From Acipenser ruthenus (Eukaryota; Chordata; Actinopteri; Acipenseriformes; Acipenseridae): a stretch of 64,000 nt of DNA. Numbering within the stretch: the stretch's first letter is position 1; each line of letters opens with the position of its first letter. Position numbers and translations under genes: made by a program. The stretch covers positions 924,760 to 988,759 of the forward strand of contig NC_081231.1 of the NCBI RefSeq assembly GCF_902713425.1, given 5' to 3'. The notes under the pieces are model-generated. The model saw only the letters and a list, made by a program, of their open reading frames with translations. It was not told the origin of the DNA and did not search any database. Positions 1-11,253 of the stretch are shown here, piece by piece.

Positions 1-150
1 TTGACCCTGAGCAAGTCACTTAACCTCCTTGTGCTCCGTCTTTCGGGTGAGATGTAATTGTAAGTGACTCTGCAGCTGATGCATAGTTCACACACCCTAG
101 TCTCTGTATATCGCCTTGGATAGAGGCGTCTGCTAAATAAACAAATAACA
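1..150 (+). mobile_element. SINE family B, 3' part, cut by window edge
   Basis: The window opens inside a tRNA-derived SINE. The body (CTGAGCAAGTCACTTAACCT, then the GCATAGTTCACACACCC stretch) and the 3' tail (CGCCTTGGATAGAGGCGTCT followed by GCTAAATAAACAAATAA) match the reverse complement of the copies at 11.6, 24.6 and 42.3 kb. The tRNA-like head lies outside the window. The tail is of the LINE-derived type widespread in fish SINEs. Confidence 0.85.
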
Positions 151-530
151 ACCAATGGGAAACTGTCATCTAAAGGTTGCTAAGGAATTAAAAAAACAAA
201 CAAAAAACACAACACATTTCCCTGTTTTAAAAAAAAAAAAAAAAAAACTAGTTTTTTTTTTTTTTTGTAGTTCCAACAAAAATCCAGAATAGCGATGGGC
301 TTGGAATTAAAAAGTTAATTACTACAACTCTATAGACAAATACCCCATTTATGTTTCTGTACCAAATTTCCCTAAGCACCATATATATATCTATATCATC
401 TCGCATACAGTATCATGTTCTTTATGTTCGTGTAAGCTATTTTATAACTATTACATGATTGTTTGTGAAATACTGCCCAACTCCATACTTTTATCCAATT
501 AAATCGCAGCTCGTCCAATGATGAACGGGG
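151..530. other. A/T-rich upstream DNA, no gene seen
   Basis: This stretch has poly-A and poly-T runs (about 228-267) and a short AT dinucleotide run near 382. A CCAAT motif sits at about 497 in the context CCAATTAAATCGC, echoed at about 537 by CCAATCAAATCGC. These may be distal parts of the rbm4 copy 1 promoter. No coding sequence or RNA gene is visible. Confidence 0.6.
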
Positions 531-536
531 GGTTAA

Positions 537-753
537 CCAATCAAATCGCTGCTTTTTTTTTTACCCGCCCCCGCCGATCTGATCTTTAACGTCACCCGCG
601 TTCTTATCAAGGAGAAGGCGTCCAATCGGAGGCTGGCGTGTGGTTCGACGGCGGTTGGCCGGTGGGCGGAGTCTTGGTGGAAGTCTGACGGTGGATGAGC
701 GAAGCCATTTTTCGTTGTTGAGCGGCGGCTGAGGGGAGAAGAGTCGTTCTGAG
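537..753 (+). promoter_or_regulatory. rbm4: rbm4 copy 1 promoter and non-coding exon 1
   Basis: Three blocks occur here in the same order as at 8.7 kb and 17.0 kb upstream of the other two rbm4 genes: CCAAT (622-626), CCGGTGGGCGG (659-669) and GCCATTTT (704-711). The last is close to a YY1-like start element. The exon appears to end at 753, followed by the donor GTAAAAG. It contains no long ORF, so it is 5'UTR. The transcription start is not defined by sequence alone; by analogy it lies between about 665 and 705. ACGTCACCC, a CRE half-site, lies just upstream (about 589) and recurs in the copy 3 promoter. Confidence 0.7.
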
Positions 754-2383
754 GTAAAAGAAAAAAAAAAAGGTACGGCAGTAAATAAATACGTTTTCGA
801 CAACAAAACATCACTTCACACAAATCGAGCACGTAGTGTTGATATTTGTATGTATAAATAAAACCATACGCCGACGTTTTACCGTTTCGAATTCGAAACC
901 GTTTTCGGTAAGCTGCGCGAGGGGGGTCACTTTAACGACAAACCGGTTCGTGTTTTCGGGATGGGCAGGAGTTTCGTAAGACGGTCGTCCCTCCGTGGTA
1001 TGTTGGTTGTGTAGTGTTAGTTATAAAAAGTGACATTTTGTTTTTTTAGTTTTATTTATTTATTTATTTATTAAAATAAACTAAATGTGAAGTGTGATCC
1101 CGAACCGGAGCTAGGATTGGATTTCTTACTCAACGCCATTGTTTCCAAATTCTGACTAAATCGCCTGCGTCGCTATCGGATATCGGGTTCACCTTGCAGT
1201 TAGTGTGGTATGCTGGTGTAACTTCATTAAAGATGGGGTTATACGCGTTTCTGAAAGTATTTCGCCCTCCCCTCCCAACGATACGCAAGAACAGGCTTTG
1301 TTACCCACCGGGCCTGTTCGTGGCTGCTAAAAAATGCGCTCAGGTTAATCGTTTTTTTAAAACGATTGGAAAACTTCACTTTATGTTGAATTGATTTGGT
1401 AATGCATTTGGACACATCTACTAAAAATATAACGAACTGATCTGAGGTTGTTTTCGATATTAAGCATTTTAATATTTCAGGGGATCCCCCCCCCTCTTCT
1501 CTGTTTGGTGCGGAAGTTTGCAGATTTTAAAATAAACATTTAGCTGCACCTAGCAACATCTTAACTTTATTTTCCAAAGAGCAATTTGCTTCCTGAAGAA
1601 TGGTACTCATGAATACATACATCGTTTTATATTATTTTTTTCTTGTATTCCACTAACTTACTGTCTTATCCTCCTTCTCTACGCATATTTTGTTTGTTTG
1701 TTAACTGTAGTTCTGTTTTGCCCGGCACGGGGGCTAATGTGTTATTAATCGGTTATGATAAATAAACCGTGCTAGCTGGTGTTTGTGTGATATAGTGGGC
1801 TGGAATTTTATTACCTGCATGACAGAACTATAGGGAACAAGGCTAATGTTGCTACACAGGATTTGTGTAAATAATGTAAAACAGGAAATATGTTGTTTCG
1901 CTGTGGACATATTTACAACCACACGTTTGTGCATGTAAACTACATGTACTGTATATATTATTATTATTTATTTCTTAGCAGACGCCCTTATCCAGGGCGA
2001 CTTACAATTGTTACAAGGTATCACATTATTTTTATATACAATTACATTATTTTTTATACATTATTTTTACATGCAGTTACCCATTTATACAGCTGAGTTT
2101 TTACTGGAGCAATCTTGGTACAGTACCTTGCTCAAGGGTACAGCAGCAGTGCCCCCCACCTGGGATCGAACCCACGACCCTCCGGTCAAGAGTCCAGAGC
2201 CCTAACCACTACTCCACACTGCTGCCCAACACTGAATTGAGTAATTATGCAAATTTCGCGGCATGTATATTTTGCAGATTTTTAATAAACGTGAAATCAG
2301 TGAATATTTCTTGCCTGCAAACATGTAACGTTTTACCAAAAATAATATATATATATATTTACACCGTTTGTATTTCCTTGCAG
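754..2383 (+). other. 5'UTR intron of rbm4 copy 1
   Basis: The intron runs from GTAAAAG at 754 to the acceptor TTGCAG at 2383, 11 bases before the ATG. It is A/T-rich and holds one SINE of family A at 1958-2227. A 66-residue ORF near 1194 has no recognisable domain and is probably chance. The intron position relative to the ATG is the same in all three rbm4 genes. Confidence 0.7.
1958..2227 (-). mobile_element. SINE family A, near full length
   Basis: Read on the - strand it starts with a tRNA-like head (GGGCAGCAGTGTGGAGTAGT, then a B-box-like GGGTTCGATCCC). The body carries CCTTGAGCAAGGTAC, and the tail is CGCCCTGGATAAGGGCGTCT followed by GCTAAGAAAT and an ATT repeat. The same element recurs at 3.0, 9.9 and 26.2 kb. 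It is a Pol III-type SINE with a LINE-derived 3' tail, not a functional tRNA gene. Confidence 0.9.
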
Positions 2384-2394
2384 ATACAGCCACA

Positions 2395-2986
2395 ATGGTC
2401 AAAATCTTCATTGGGAACCTCCCTCGCGAGGCAACCGCGGACGAGATTCAGTCCCTGTTTGCCCAGTACGGGGAGGTGACGGAGTGCGCCATCATCAGGA
2501 ACTACGGCTTCATCCACATGAACGACCGCAAGGCCGCCACCGAGGCAATCCGCAGCCTCCACCTCTACAAGATGCACGGCACCGCCATCAACGTGGAGGC
2601 CAGCCGCACCAAGAACCAAACCTCCACCAAGCTGCACGTGTCCAACATCAGCAAGACCTGCACCAGCTCGGAGCTGCGGGCCATCTTCGAGGAGTACGGC
2701 ACCGTCTCGGAGTGCGACATCGTCAAGAACTTCGCCTTCGTGCACATGGCCAACTCCGACGAAGCCGCGGACGCCATCAAAGGGCTCGACAACAGCGAGT
2801 TCCAAGGTGAGAGCAGGGAGGGGCAAGGGGATGTTTCGTTACTGAAGCAGTCATTTTTTCCTAATGCTTTCTTCAGTTTGAAAAATCCGAAGGTGCTGCA
2901 CAGTTGTCCTCTTCTCCTTCGTGTTTTGCAGCATCTCTTGGTCCTTTTATGCATTATTGTTCCCCTGAGCAGTTTGAACTCTTACC

Positions 2987-3024
<38 letters not shown>

Positions 3025-4112
3025 TATTTCTTAGCAGACGCCCTTATCCAGGGCGACTTGCAATTGTTACAAGATATCACATTATTTTTTACATACAATT
3101 ACAGTTGGGTTTTTACTGGAGCAATCTAGGTAAAGTACCTTGCTCAAGGGTACAGCAGCAGTGTCCCCCACCAGGGATTGAACCCACGAGCCTCCGGTCA
3201 AGAGTCCAGAGCCCTAACCACTACTCCACACTGCTGCCCTGCTACTCCACACTGCTGCCGTACTTCGTTAAGTTCAGCAAAGGTTAATGATTCATCAGAA
3301 TTTCAAAGCAAGCAAGAATTCAGAATTAACTGTGAAAGGCATTTTTCACAAGTCAGCTTTTAGTACTCAGTTTTTTTGATAGGGAAATGAATGAGGATGG
3401 CAGGAAGAGTCGGGCGTACCCAGAGCTAACAGTCGTGCTTCTTTTCAAGGCCAGCGGATTCACGTGCAGCTCTCAAACAGCGGCCAGCGATCTGGGGAGG
3501 ACGAGAATGGCCATTACAACATGGGGCCTCCTGGACGGGAGGGCTTCAGGCCTCAGAAATGGCTGGGTGAGCGACCCAACCGTGGGCCACCAGGCTTCTT
3601 TGGCCCAGGCAGATTCGACCATCCCCACTCTCACCCCCATCCATACCTACCCACTCCTCCTCCTCCCCCTCCCCCCCGCCCCAGACCATCCGCCTACCTG
3701 GAGCGTCCCTCATTCGAGGAGCGAGACCGCTACAACGTGGTCGACTACTACGAGAAGTACCGGGCCCGGCCTTACGGGATCACCTCTTACGAGGAGAGGC
3801 GCTCTATCCCCCCTCCCCCCCCCGCCCCCCTCCTCCATGATGAGAGACCGCCTGTCTGCCTCGGCCCTCGACCCCTACGAGCGACGCCCCCTGCCTCCCC
3901 CGCCAGCCCCCCCCTCCTCCTCTTACTACGCACGAGACCGCAGCCCCCTCCGCCGGGCTCCCCCCCCAGCACCGTCGGCTGGGAATGGGTACGCGTACGA
4001 GCGCTCCCGCCTGTCTCCGGTGTCTTCCGTCTCCAGGAGCTCCCTGTACGACATGCCGCGGGCGAGAGACCTCTACACGGAACGGCCGCCACCACCACGC
4101 TACGCTTATTAA
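2395..4112 (+). CDS. rbm4: RBM4-family RNA-binding protein, copy 1 (no zinc knuckle)
   Basis: Coding exons are 2395-2806 and 3450-4112, joined phase 1 inside the glycine of FQG. RRM1 has RNP2 IFIGNL (residues 4-9) and RNP1 RNYGFIHM (35-42). RRM2 has RNP2 LHVSNI (80-85) and RNP1 KNFAFVHM (111-118). The tail is proline-rich, with blocks shared with copies 2 and 3 ([50 protein letters not shown]). The family acts in splicing and translation control in nucleus and cytoplasm. RRM1 (NLPREAT, INVEAS) is closer to human RBM4 than the other copies are, yet the CCHC knuckle expected after RRM2 is absent. The two exons sum to 1075 bases, one more than a multiple of three: the paralogue-like ending (stop 4110-4112) is in a different frame from the start of exon 2, and the shift lies in a C-rich tract at 3808-3836. 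This may be a homopolymer sequence error or a real frameshift giving a different C-terminus. Confidence 0.9.
2988..3260 (-). mobile_element. SINE family A with ATT microsatellite
   Basis: An (ATT)n run at 2988-3024 leads into the TAGCAGACGCCC tail, the body and the reversed tRNA-like head, ending in CACTGCTGCC near 3239. The last 19 bases are duplicated immediately (3241-3259), a small tandem duplication of the SINE head. It lies in the single intron between the coding exons of rbm4 copy 1. Confidence 0.88.
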
Positions 4113-4136
4113 GCGCACACACAAAAAAATTTAAAG

Positions 4137-5590
4137 GTAAGAACAAAAAAGCAGCTGTTGGAATGAAGCGAGTCCTTAGCCAGTTTAGTAAACTGCAGTG
4201 CCTGTTGGAAATGCAGGTGTAATTTGGCAGTCTTACTTCTGGAATGGATAGCTGCAGTATCACAGAGGAGTCCTAGAGCAGGATAGTCTCTAATACGGAA
4301 AGGCTAGCTGTAGCAGTTTTAGACCGCAGTCGGTTTTGCAGTGTTAGCAGGGTCATGGTATTGCAGCTGCTTCAGCAGAGCCAGAGAAGGAAAGCTGTGA
4401 GCCCGAAAGCCTGGATATACAGCAGGGTTAAGGTAATGCTGGATATACAGCACAGTTAAGCTAATGCTGGAATCTGGGAAAGGGTTAGCAGGAAGGCATT
4501 GGTATTAATTTAGTCGAATGTGTTTAGTCAGTATTGTGGGAGTGCCCTAAATCAGTTAAAGGCTTGCTGTTGCGGGGTATATAACTTTTCAAAGAAAGGT
4601 TAACACAGCAGGAAAGGGAACTGCAATACCAGTTGGAGGGGAATTTTTATATGTACTGCGTAGTACAGGTAAAATATTTAAATCACTTCAAAATGAAATG
4701 CCCTCGCAGCGCATGCTATACAAATCAAGGGGTAATAAAAAAGTTTTTTTTTAAGTACACCATGCCTTGATAGTGTATCTAGCCATTAAGTAAAAATATG
4801 GCGATTGAATAACCTATTTAAAAAAACACGTCCTGAATGGAGGAAGCCTTTAAACAAATCTGTTCATTTACACAGTTTATCTCGTCTAATGGCAATTTTA
4901 AAACTCTAGACCCTTCGCTTTCTTTAAGTTTTATTTGAACGGCACTGTTAAATTGAGATTTAATGTTTTGTGTCCTAAATTTAACCTTGTAGTCTTGGGG
5001 CCCTTACAGTGCCTACATTTTCAAATTACCCTGTTAGAGCCTGATATTGGGGTGAAGCTGTTTCTAAACCAGCCCAGCATCCAAACCCGTATCGCTTACC
5101 AGTTCACATTGATAATGAGATACCCCTTTTGGCTCTGCCCAGCTTGATTCCTTGCATTGGTAGCCATAATTAAGCAGGATTTCTCATACTTTTGCCTCCT
5201 GCCTGTTTTTAAAAATACAATGTAGACCTCTGACCGGGGTAATGGTTTCCAGCGAAGGGTTTACGTCGCTCAGACTTTAAATGCATTCAGAGGGCTGGAA
5301 GCCGAAGGGTTAAAATTTAATGCGCTTTATATTTTTAAACTTCTGAGCCCGCCTGTAACATGCTGACTTCAGTCTGATTTGCTCTCTTTTCAGGTTTATA
5401 TTTACCGCGTCAAGATCCTCGTTCCCTGATGTATGCGGCGCAATATCACCCCTTTGTGTTTGAGGCGGATCGCGCTTCGCCTGCGGCTCTAACAGGAAGA
5501 ACAGTAGCGCCGACGTCTCGTCGTACTTTAAGCGCTTCTTAGTCTCGTTACCGTACTCTTCAGCAGAGAAATAAACTGTGACCAATTCTG
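4137..5590 (+). other. rbm4: 3'UTR intron and terminal 3'UTR exon, rbm4 copy 1
   Basis: After the stop at 4112 the exon runs 24 more bases to a donor GTAAGAAC at 4137. The acceptor is at 5392-5393 in GCTCTCTTTTCAG, a string that is identical in the matching position of copies 2 and 3. The exon begins GTTTATATTTACCGCG at 5394 and shares with copy 3 the string GACGTCTCGTCGT or a close variant. AATAAA at 5570-5575 is the likely first poly(A) signal; another lies at 6195-6200. The intron (1.26 kb) holds nothing else I recognise beyond tandemly similar TGGATATACAGCA phrases near 4411-4450. Confidence 0.75.
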
Positions 5591-8500
5591 TTTTTTCCTC
5601 CTTATTGAATATCCCTCTGCAGTCTGAGGTTCTTCAGAGACGGCTGGTGTTTTTTGCTGGAATATTGTGTTCTCTGTAGACACTCGGAATACAGTGACCC
5701 AGCGCTTCAACCTGGGTTTAAAATTTTATGGGTAGTTTGGGGCATTACAGGGAGCTCTTGCGATCTTTTTTTAAATTGCCTGATGTGTCGTAATGGCTTT
5801 TCAAAATGAGTGTAGCAATTAAATTGAACCAAAGACTGGCCGCCACCTCCAGTCACTAAATTGTGTTTGTTTCCTTGTTATATATTAATGAACACGTTAT
5901 TTTTTGCGTTGATTGGCACATTGCGTTTTTCAGGAGGAGGGGGGGGGCTTACTGAGAATTAAATATTCTGTGAGTTTGAAATCAAAATAGACTTGCTTGT
6001 TTTATTTGTTAATTCCGAATTTATACAGCGCCGTAGTATTCCAAAGGGAGGAAAAGGGTCTTCTATCAGTGTCCTTTTCTGGACTTAATCTTTTTTTTTT
6101 GTTTTTATTTAAAGTTTGAACAGACAATGATGATCATTCTTTTAATTCTGTTCAGTTTTGGTGAGCCTTTTATTTTCCTTTCTTTTCTTTGCGCAATAAA
6201 CCAAACTTTTGAACAGATTCGATTGTGTGTTTATTGTTTATATTTATTCTCCTGATGACCTCTCTGTTGTCCTGCTACCGTTTGTGAAATGAAGAATTCA
6301 GTCTCGTAACAAGGGGCCGAGTGACTGCCAGAAGGAAAAAATAATAATCCCATTTATTGATTATCCGTTTGTTTTTTAAAAGCTTGCGTTTATGTTTAAC
6401 ACCATGTGACTCAAGTTGTGTTTTTTTTTTTTTTTTTTTTTTTTACATTAGTACACATTGGAAGCACGTGTGTAGTATATAGTAAAATAATTCAATAAAA
6501 CACATCCCAGGTTTTACAAGTTTCTGAACCGGCTTGAAAGTGGCCAGGGTTTGTTCAGCAGTAATGTTTCTGGGAAGGGCATTCCAGCAAGAGGGTCCAA
6601 ACAGCAGAAGCAGCCCCGAGTTGGGAAAAGCTGTGCTAGAAATTTGCATTCATCTGCTAGATGTGCAGTAGGTAAAGCCTGAGACCAGAATATGACACCC
6701 TGGGAAGCTGCTTGATGAGATTCTGGGATCAATGGGCTACTAACAACCAAACGAGCAAGATGGGCTGAATGGCCTCCTCTCTTTTGTTCTTTATGTTCTA
6801 ATATGTTAAATACGCACATCTTGCCTTTTTTAAAAAACAAAACAAAACCTGTAACTTAAGGATATGCGAATACTTAGAATACAATGCTATAGGTAATTTG
6901 CTGTATCCTGGTAACATTTGCTGTAGGTCACAGCCTGATTGCAGTGATTAGGAACAACATTTCACTTATAGCTTAGTCTTTGAAATTTTAGCATATTCTA
7001 AGTTGAAGCAGAAAGTAAACATAAAGAAGCAAATGATCTTAAACAGAAGGAAAGGAGACCAGTGATGATAATGCAAGTGTAAAAAAAAACCAAAAAAAAA
7101 AACCTATGAGGTCCAAAAGAAGGCTTAACATGCACCATGTCCCTGGGAGATGCATACGCACGCTCTAGAGATGTGGTAGAGGCGTGTGTACACCTGGCAC
7201 ACTTAAATTGTGACATACATCCTGAGAACGATCTGTGATGAAACTTGCCAATAAAAAGGTGTCTCTTTAAAAATAAGTCTACCCAGCAGCTCTTTCCATT
7301 GCTAAACTTGACAGGCCCTTTTGTGGCTATAACAGTACAATAAAACCAATGATGACACACACCCAAGAAAGAAGTTATACTGTTGCAGCTTTTAAAAAGT
7401 ACCAAATACAAAACAGTTGAGAATTAAGAAAACTGATTGTCTTTGGCATTTTATGCAGTGTTTGCATTAAGTGGCTGTGCACACAGTTTTTTTTTAAAAA
7501 AAGCTGCTGTATGGATAGCTGTAATTAAAGTTGAATCCTGTGGCGAGTTTCACTTTGAAGTCGCTAAACTGAAAAGGAAAACAAGCCGCAGGTAAGGTTG
7601 GTGGAATATAGTCATTAAAATGTGATTGATAAATCCACTTATATTAACCCCAACATCCTGAAAGCCCTATGTGCTCCTATAATCGCTACATTATTTTGCA
7701 TCTCAAACCTTACGGTGATTGATATGTAAAAATTAGTCTTTCACCTGCCCCCATTAACACCCATTGTCTCGTCTGTTTGTTCCCCATCCCCATCTCTGGG
7801 TCATTTTCACTCATTCATGCCCTGTTTTGGCTTGCCATCTGCTGAAACTCCTTTTGGATAATGTTAAGCAACTGGTTTAATGACCTGCTTTCTGATCAAG
7901 CACATTGAAAGGGTTAACTGGACTACTCTTAACTGGATGCAAGGGTTTCATGGAAGTAAAATGTGTTCTCAGGTTTTTCCATGTCTGGCTGCCCTCGCTT
8001 CTAGTTTTTTTCCTCCTGAGCAGTAACGCATCTGATGTAACTCATAACTGCTGCGTATAATACCAGGAACTATCATTCAATCAATCAGTTCTATTTTTAT
8101 ATAGTGCCTTTCCTGTAAAACCTGTCAAAGCGCTGCACATAGCTTTACATTATATAAAAAAAAACATTGCATTAAAAGATACATTAGAAACAGCATTTAA
8201 AAACAGCCATTAAAAAAAAGTCAATACATAAACCAGAACAATTTATAAATACATCAGAAACATCCATTATAAGAAACAGTTAACTATCAAAAGCCAAGGA
8301 AAACAAAATGTAGCCAATTTTTTGCTTAATCGTGCCTCGTATCTCTACAGGTAAACTACCCTTGGTGAATGTAAACCAACTGGACTGCCAACAAGGTGTG
8401 CTTTAGGATAGCGTGCACAGACTATGGAGGAGTGTGGCAAACGGGAAACCAAGATAATTTACTTAGGTGAGACCCCAAACAGACCCCCCCTTCCAAGAAA

Positions 8501-8700
8501 GGAATGTTTTAAATAAAAAAGACAATTAACCGTAGCAAGTATTCCTGGGACGGCATGGCTGCGACTTCTGGATCCTGAGTATCAACGTCATCAAAACGAG
8601 GAAGTGTGAGCGCGAGAAAGCCCCTTGATGTTTTTTTTTTTTTTGTTTCACAATTTGGATTTAACTGACTTCGCTACTGCCCAGTTACGTTGCGCTTTGC
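5591..8700. other. rbm4 copy 1 to copy 2 interval
   Basis: The first 600 bases may be alternative 3'UTR of copy 1, with poly(A) signal AATAAA at 6195-6200. A poly-T run lies at 6421-6444 and a LINE tail at about 6686-6800. At 8080-8300 a stretch beginning TCAATCAATCAG with TATAGTGCCTTTC and CAAAGCGCTGCACATAG resembles a repeat widespread in fish genomes. ORFs of 68-137 codons on the - strand (6443-7411) have no domain signature and overlap repeat sequence, so I do not call them genes. Confidence 0.6.
6686..6805 (+). mobile_element. CR1/L2-type LINE 3' end fragment
   Basis: ACACCCTGGGAAGCTGCTTG, GATGAGATTCTGGGATCAAT and GGGCTACTAACAACCAAACG form the end of a LINE ORF2 plus 3' tail. They match the longer fragment at 27.2-27.4 kb. 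This copy keeps only the last part. Confidence 0.75.
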
Positions 8701-8704
8701 CGCG

Positions 8705-8831
8705 GAATCCACCAATCCGCTGCTGGTATTAACCGGTGGGCGGTGCTGGAATACACTAGCAGCCGGCGAGCTAGAGAGACGCCATTTCGTAATTCAGCGT
8801 TTCCCCGGATACAGCGAGGCTGCAAAACAAG
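8705..8831 (+). promoter_or_regulatory. rbm4: rbm4 copy 2 promoter and non-coding exon 1
   Basis: ATCCACCAATCCG (CCAAT at 8712-8716), CCGGTGGGCGG (8733-8743) and GCCATTTC (8781-8788) reproduce the blocks of the other two rbm4 promoters. Spacing from CCAAT to the GC block is 21 bases, identical to copy 3. The non-coding exon ends at 8831, followed by donor GTAACGACG. There is no TATA box. Confidence 0.72.
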
Positions 8832-8914
8832 GTAACGACGTCGAAGCGACGTGTTTATGTTCATTATAGTTGCACCTTTAAGTTTAATAACTTGACATGA
8901 AGAGTAAAATATCT

Positions 8915-9050
8915 AAAGCTGAGGGAACACGAAACCGTTTTGTGTCTTTGGGGACTTGGTTTGGCTTCAGGCCACTGCACGGCACACCAGGGGAGACGTT
9001 GAGGTTTGATACACAGCGAAGTCGCCTCAGCAAAGTCTCCCGGTACCAGG
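8915..9050 (+). repeat. Unnamed repeat D, copy 1
   Basis: GAGGGAACACGAAACCG, TTTGTGTCTTTGGGGAC, CACTGCACGGCACACCAGGG and GGTTTGATACA recur in shortened form at 17.95 kb, and the later blocks recur in reverse orientation at 45.6 kb. I cannot assign it to a family. The GGTACCAGGTTCAAGTCTC string near 9041 is weakly B-box-like, so an old tRNA-derived SINE is possible. Confidence 0.6.
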
Positions 9051-9931
9051 TTCAAGTCTCTGTACCTGACAAAGTAACTCCGTGTGCCCTCCGCTTTAGG
9101 GAGTGCGTATGTCAGGAGTTGTACTTTCCTGTGTGTTTTTAAAACTAATACAACTAGTTTAGGCCCACAGCCTCGAGAAAAACGGATATCTGCTTTTTTT
9201 TTTTCATTTCGAGTTGTTGAATTTGACTTTTTAGTTTAATCAGTTACATATTCGCCTGCCAAAACGAGTAAATTATTCGCGTCCCTTGATTTATCTTGCT
9301 CCGGAACCCACAGTCCCTGTCACAACTTGGTTAGAACCGCGTGTTTATTTAAAATAACCGCCCCTCAGAACTAAAACATGCTTTTTAGCCATTGGTCCGG
9401 CAAAAGGCAACAAACCTTAACGTAATTCTGCCGTCGCAGATCCCGTTTGTGGTGTCGAGAAGATATGGTAATACAGGTAGTATTTTTATTTACTGGCGGT
9501 TTATAAATCGTGGTTTTAAATTTCGTTGGGTTCAGAATTCGTGCCTACTTCCTTACATGCGCTGCTATCTTTTAGACTGAGCAAAATTTTATGTTTGTGT
9601 TTCCAACAATCGATACATTTCTGTGTCTTGTTAATGATTTTGTGGTTCCGTTGATTATAAACTACACGCACAAAACAGGCAATCCCTAAAGAGTACACTT
9701 TTTAATTTTTTTTTTTTTTTATATAGAAGTAACTTGATAAACTGTCGACTCAAGTACCATAAAAAATAGGACACCAACTGTTTTTATGTAATTTGATGCG
9801 TTTACATTCAGACATAACTATTGCGGTTAAGTTATCATAATATAGTTAAAGAGAAGATTTATGATAACAGGTAGAAGACACTAAAAATGCTTCGAAAATT
9901 ACAAAGTAGCCTGTCCTCAAACCACGGGAGT

Positions 9932-10185
9932 GGCACTTCAGGGCTCTGGACTCTTGACCGGAGGGTCGTGGGTTCAATCCCAGGTGGGGGGACACTGCTG
10001 CTGTACCCTTGAGCAAGGTACTTTACCTAGATTGCTCCAGTAAAAACCCAACTGTATAAATGGGTAATTGTATGTAAAAATAATGTGATATCTGTATAAT
10101 GTGATATCTTGTAACAATTGTAAGTCGCCCTGGAAAAGGGCGTCTGCTAAGAAATACATAATAATAATAATAATAATAATAATAA
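9932..10185 (+). mobile_element. SINE family A, 5'-truncated, + orientation
   Basis: It begins inside the tRNA-like head (GGGCTCTGGACTCTTGACCG, then GGGTTCAATCCC), runs through the body CCTTGAGCAAGGTACTTTAC, and ends GGCGTCTGCTAAGAAATA with an ATA repeat. It shows the orientation in which the element is transcribed. Confidence 0.9.
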
Positions 10186-10281
10186 GCCGGATTTATAAAA
10201 ACAAAAAAATACTTTTTGGTTTAACCAATTTAATTTTCGATGTACCTATTGGTGCATTAAAAGCTTAACAGTGCTGTAACA

Positions 10282-10556
10282 CAGGGTTTCCCAGTTCTCA
10301 GTTACTTAATTGTACCCTTAATTGAACTCTTCATGAGCTTAATTAAAACTTTTAATTGTGCTCAGCTTTTAAACAGTTGGAGATTTCAAGTTAATTTTAT
10401 AACTAACTTGAAATCGGCAACTTTTTCAGAGTTGAGAACAATTTAAAAAGGTCTAAGCACATTGTTAGTTCAATTAAGGGATTGATTAAGTAATTGAGAA
10501 TTGGTTGGCATGAAATCCAGCAGACACAGGGGTCTGACCAGGACTGGGAAACCCTG
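10282..10556. mobile_element. Foldback MITE, hAT-like
   Basis: The element is flanked by CAGGGTTTCCCAGT on the left and its exact reverse complement ACTGGGAAACCCTG on the right. The inner arms remain partly complementary over more than 100 bases per side (for example ACCCTTAATTGAAC against AGTTCAATTAAGGG), around a centre near 10405. Flanking 8-mers CTGTAACA and CTGTAATG agree at six of eight positions, which fits the 8-bp target duplication of hAT transposons. There is no coding capacity. Confidence 0.75.
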
Positions 10557-10723
10557 CTGTAATGTACCTTCATGGGTTAAAGCTTGTATCAAAACCCCCG
10601 ACTCAACGGGTAGAGCAAGCCCCCTTTTGGTCTATTTTGAGGTAAATTCACCTCTGTCGTTTTTTTTTATTATTTGAGTGCCCTGAGTGTTTTCAATTAC
10701 CTTCCCTCTCGCAGACGGCCGCG

Positions 10724-11222
10724 ATGGTGAAACTCTTCATCGGCAACCTGTCCCCGAGCACGACGGCCGATCAGCTCCGGACGCTGTTCGCTCAGTACGG
10801 GAAGGTAACGGAGAGCGACGTGGTCAAGGACTTCGGCTTCGTGCACATGGACGAGCAGGCGGCGCAGGAGGCGATCCGCAACCTGCACCACTACGAGCTG
10901 AACGGGAGGCTCATGAACGTGGAGGTCAGCCACAGCAAGAAGCAGCAGCAGCAGCACCCGGACGCGGCGCCCCCCTCGGCCACCACCAAGCTGCACGTGG
11001 GCAACATCAGCAGCACCTGCACCAGCCAGGAGCTGCGCGCCAAGTTCGAGGCGTACGGGCCGGTGGCCGAGTGCGACATCGTGAAGGAGTACGCGTTCGT
11101 GCACATGGAGCGGGCGGAGGACGCCATGGAGGCGATCCAGGGTTTAGACAACGCCGCATTTCAAGGTGAAATAGGAGGAGGGGAGAGGAGGGTGGATCCA
11201 TTTTTAGCAATCCACATAATTA

Positions 11223-11253
<31 letters not shown>

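Larger units (their letters stand above)
8832..10714 (+). other. 5'UTR intron of rbm4 copy 2
   Basis: The intron runs from donor GTAACG to acceptor CTCGCAG at 10714, nine bases before the ATG. It contains a copy of unnamed repeat D (8915-9050), a SINE A (9932-10185) and a foldback MITE (10282-10556). The 81-codon ORF at 8897 is repeat sequence. Confidence 0.7.

Noticed and set aside
2359-2826. Antisense ORFs over the rbm4 RRM exons (also at 10.7-11.1 and 18.6-19.0 kb)
   Set aside because: G/C-rich third positions of the sense frame leave the antisense frame open. All three paralogues show the same effect, and the products match no family.
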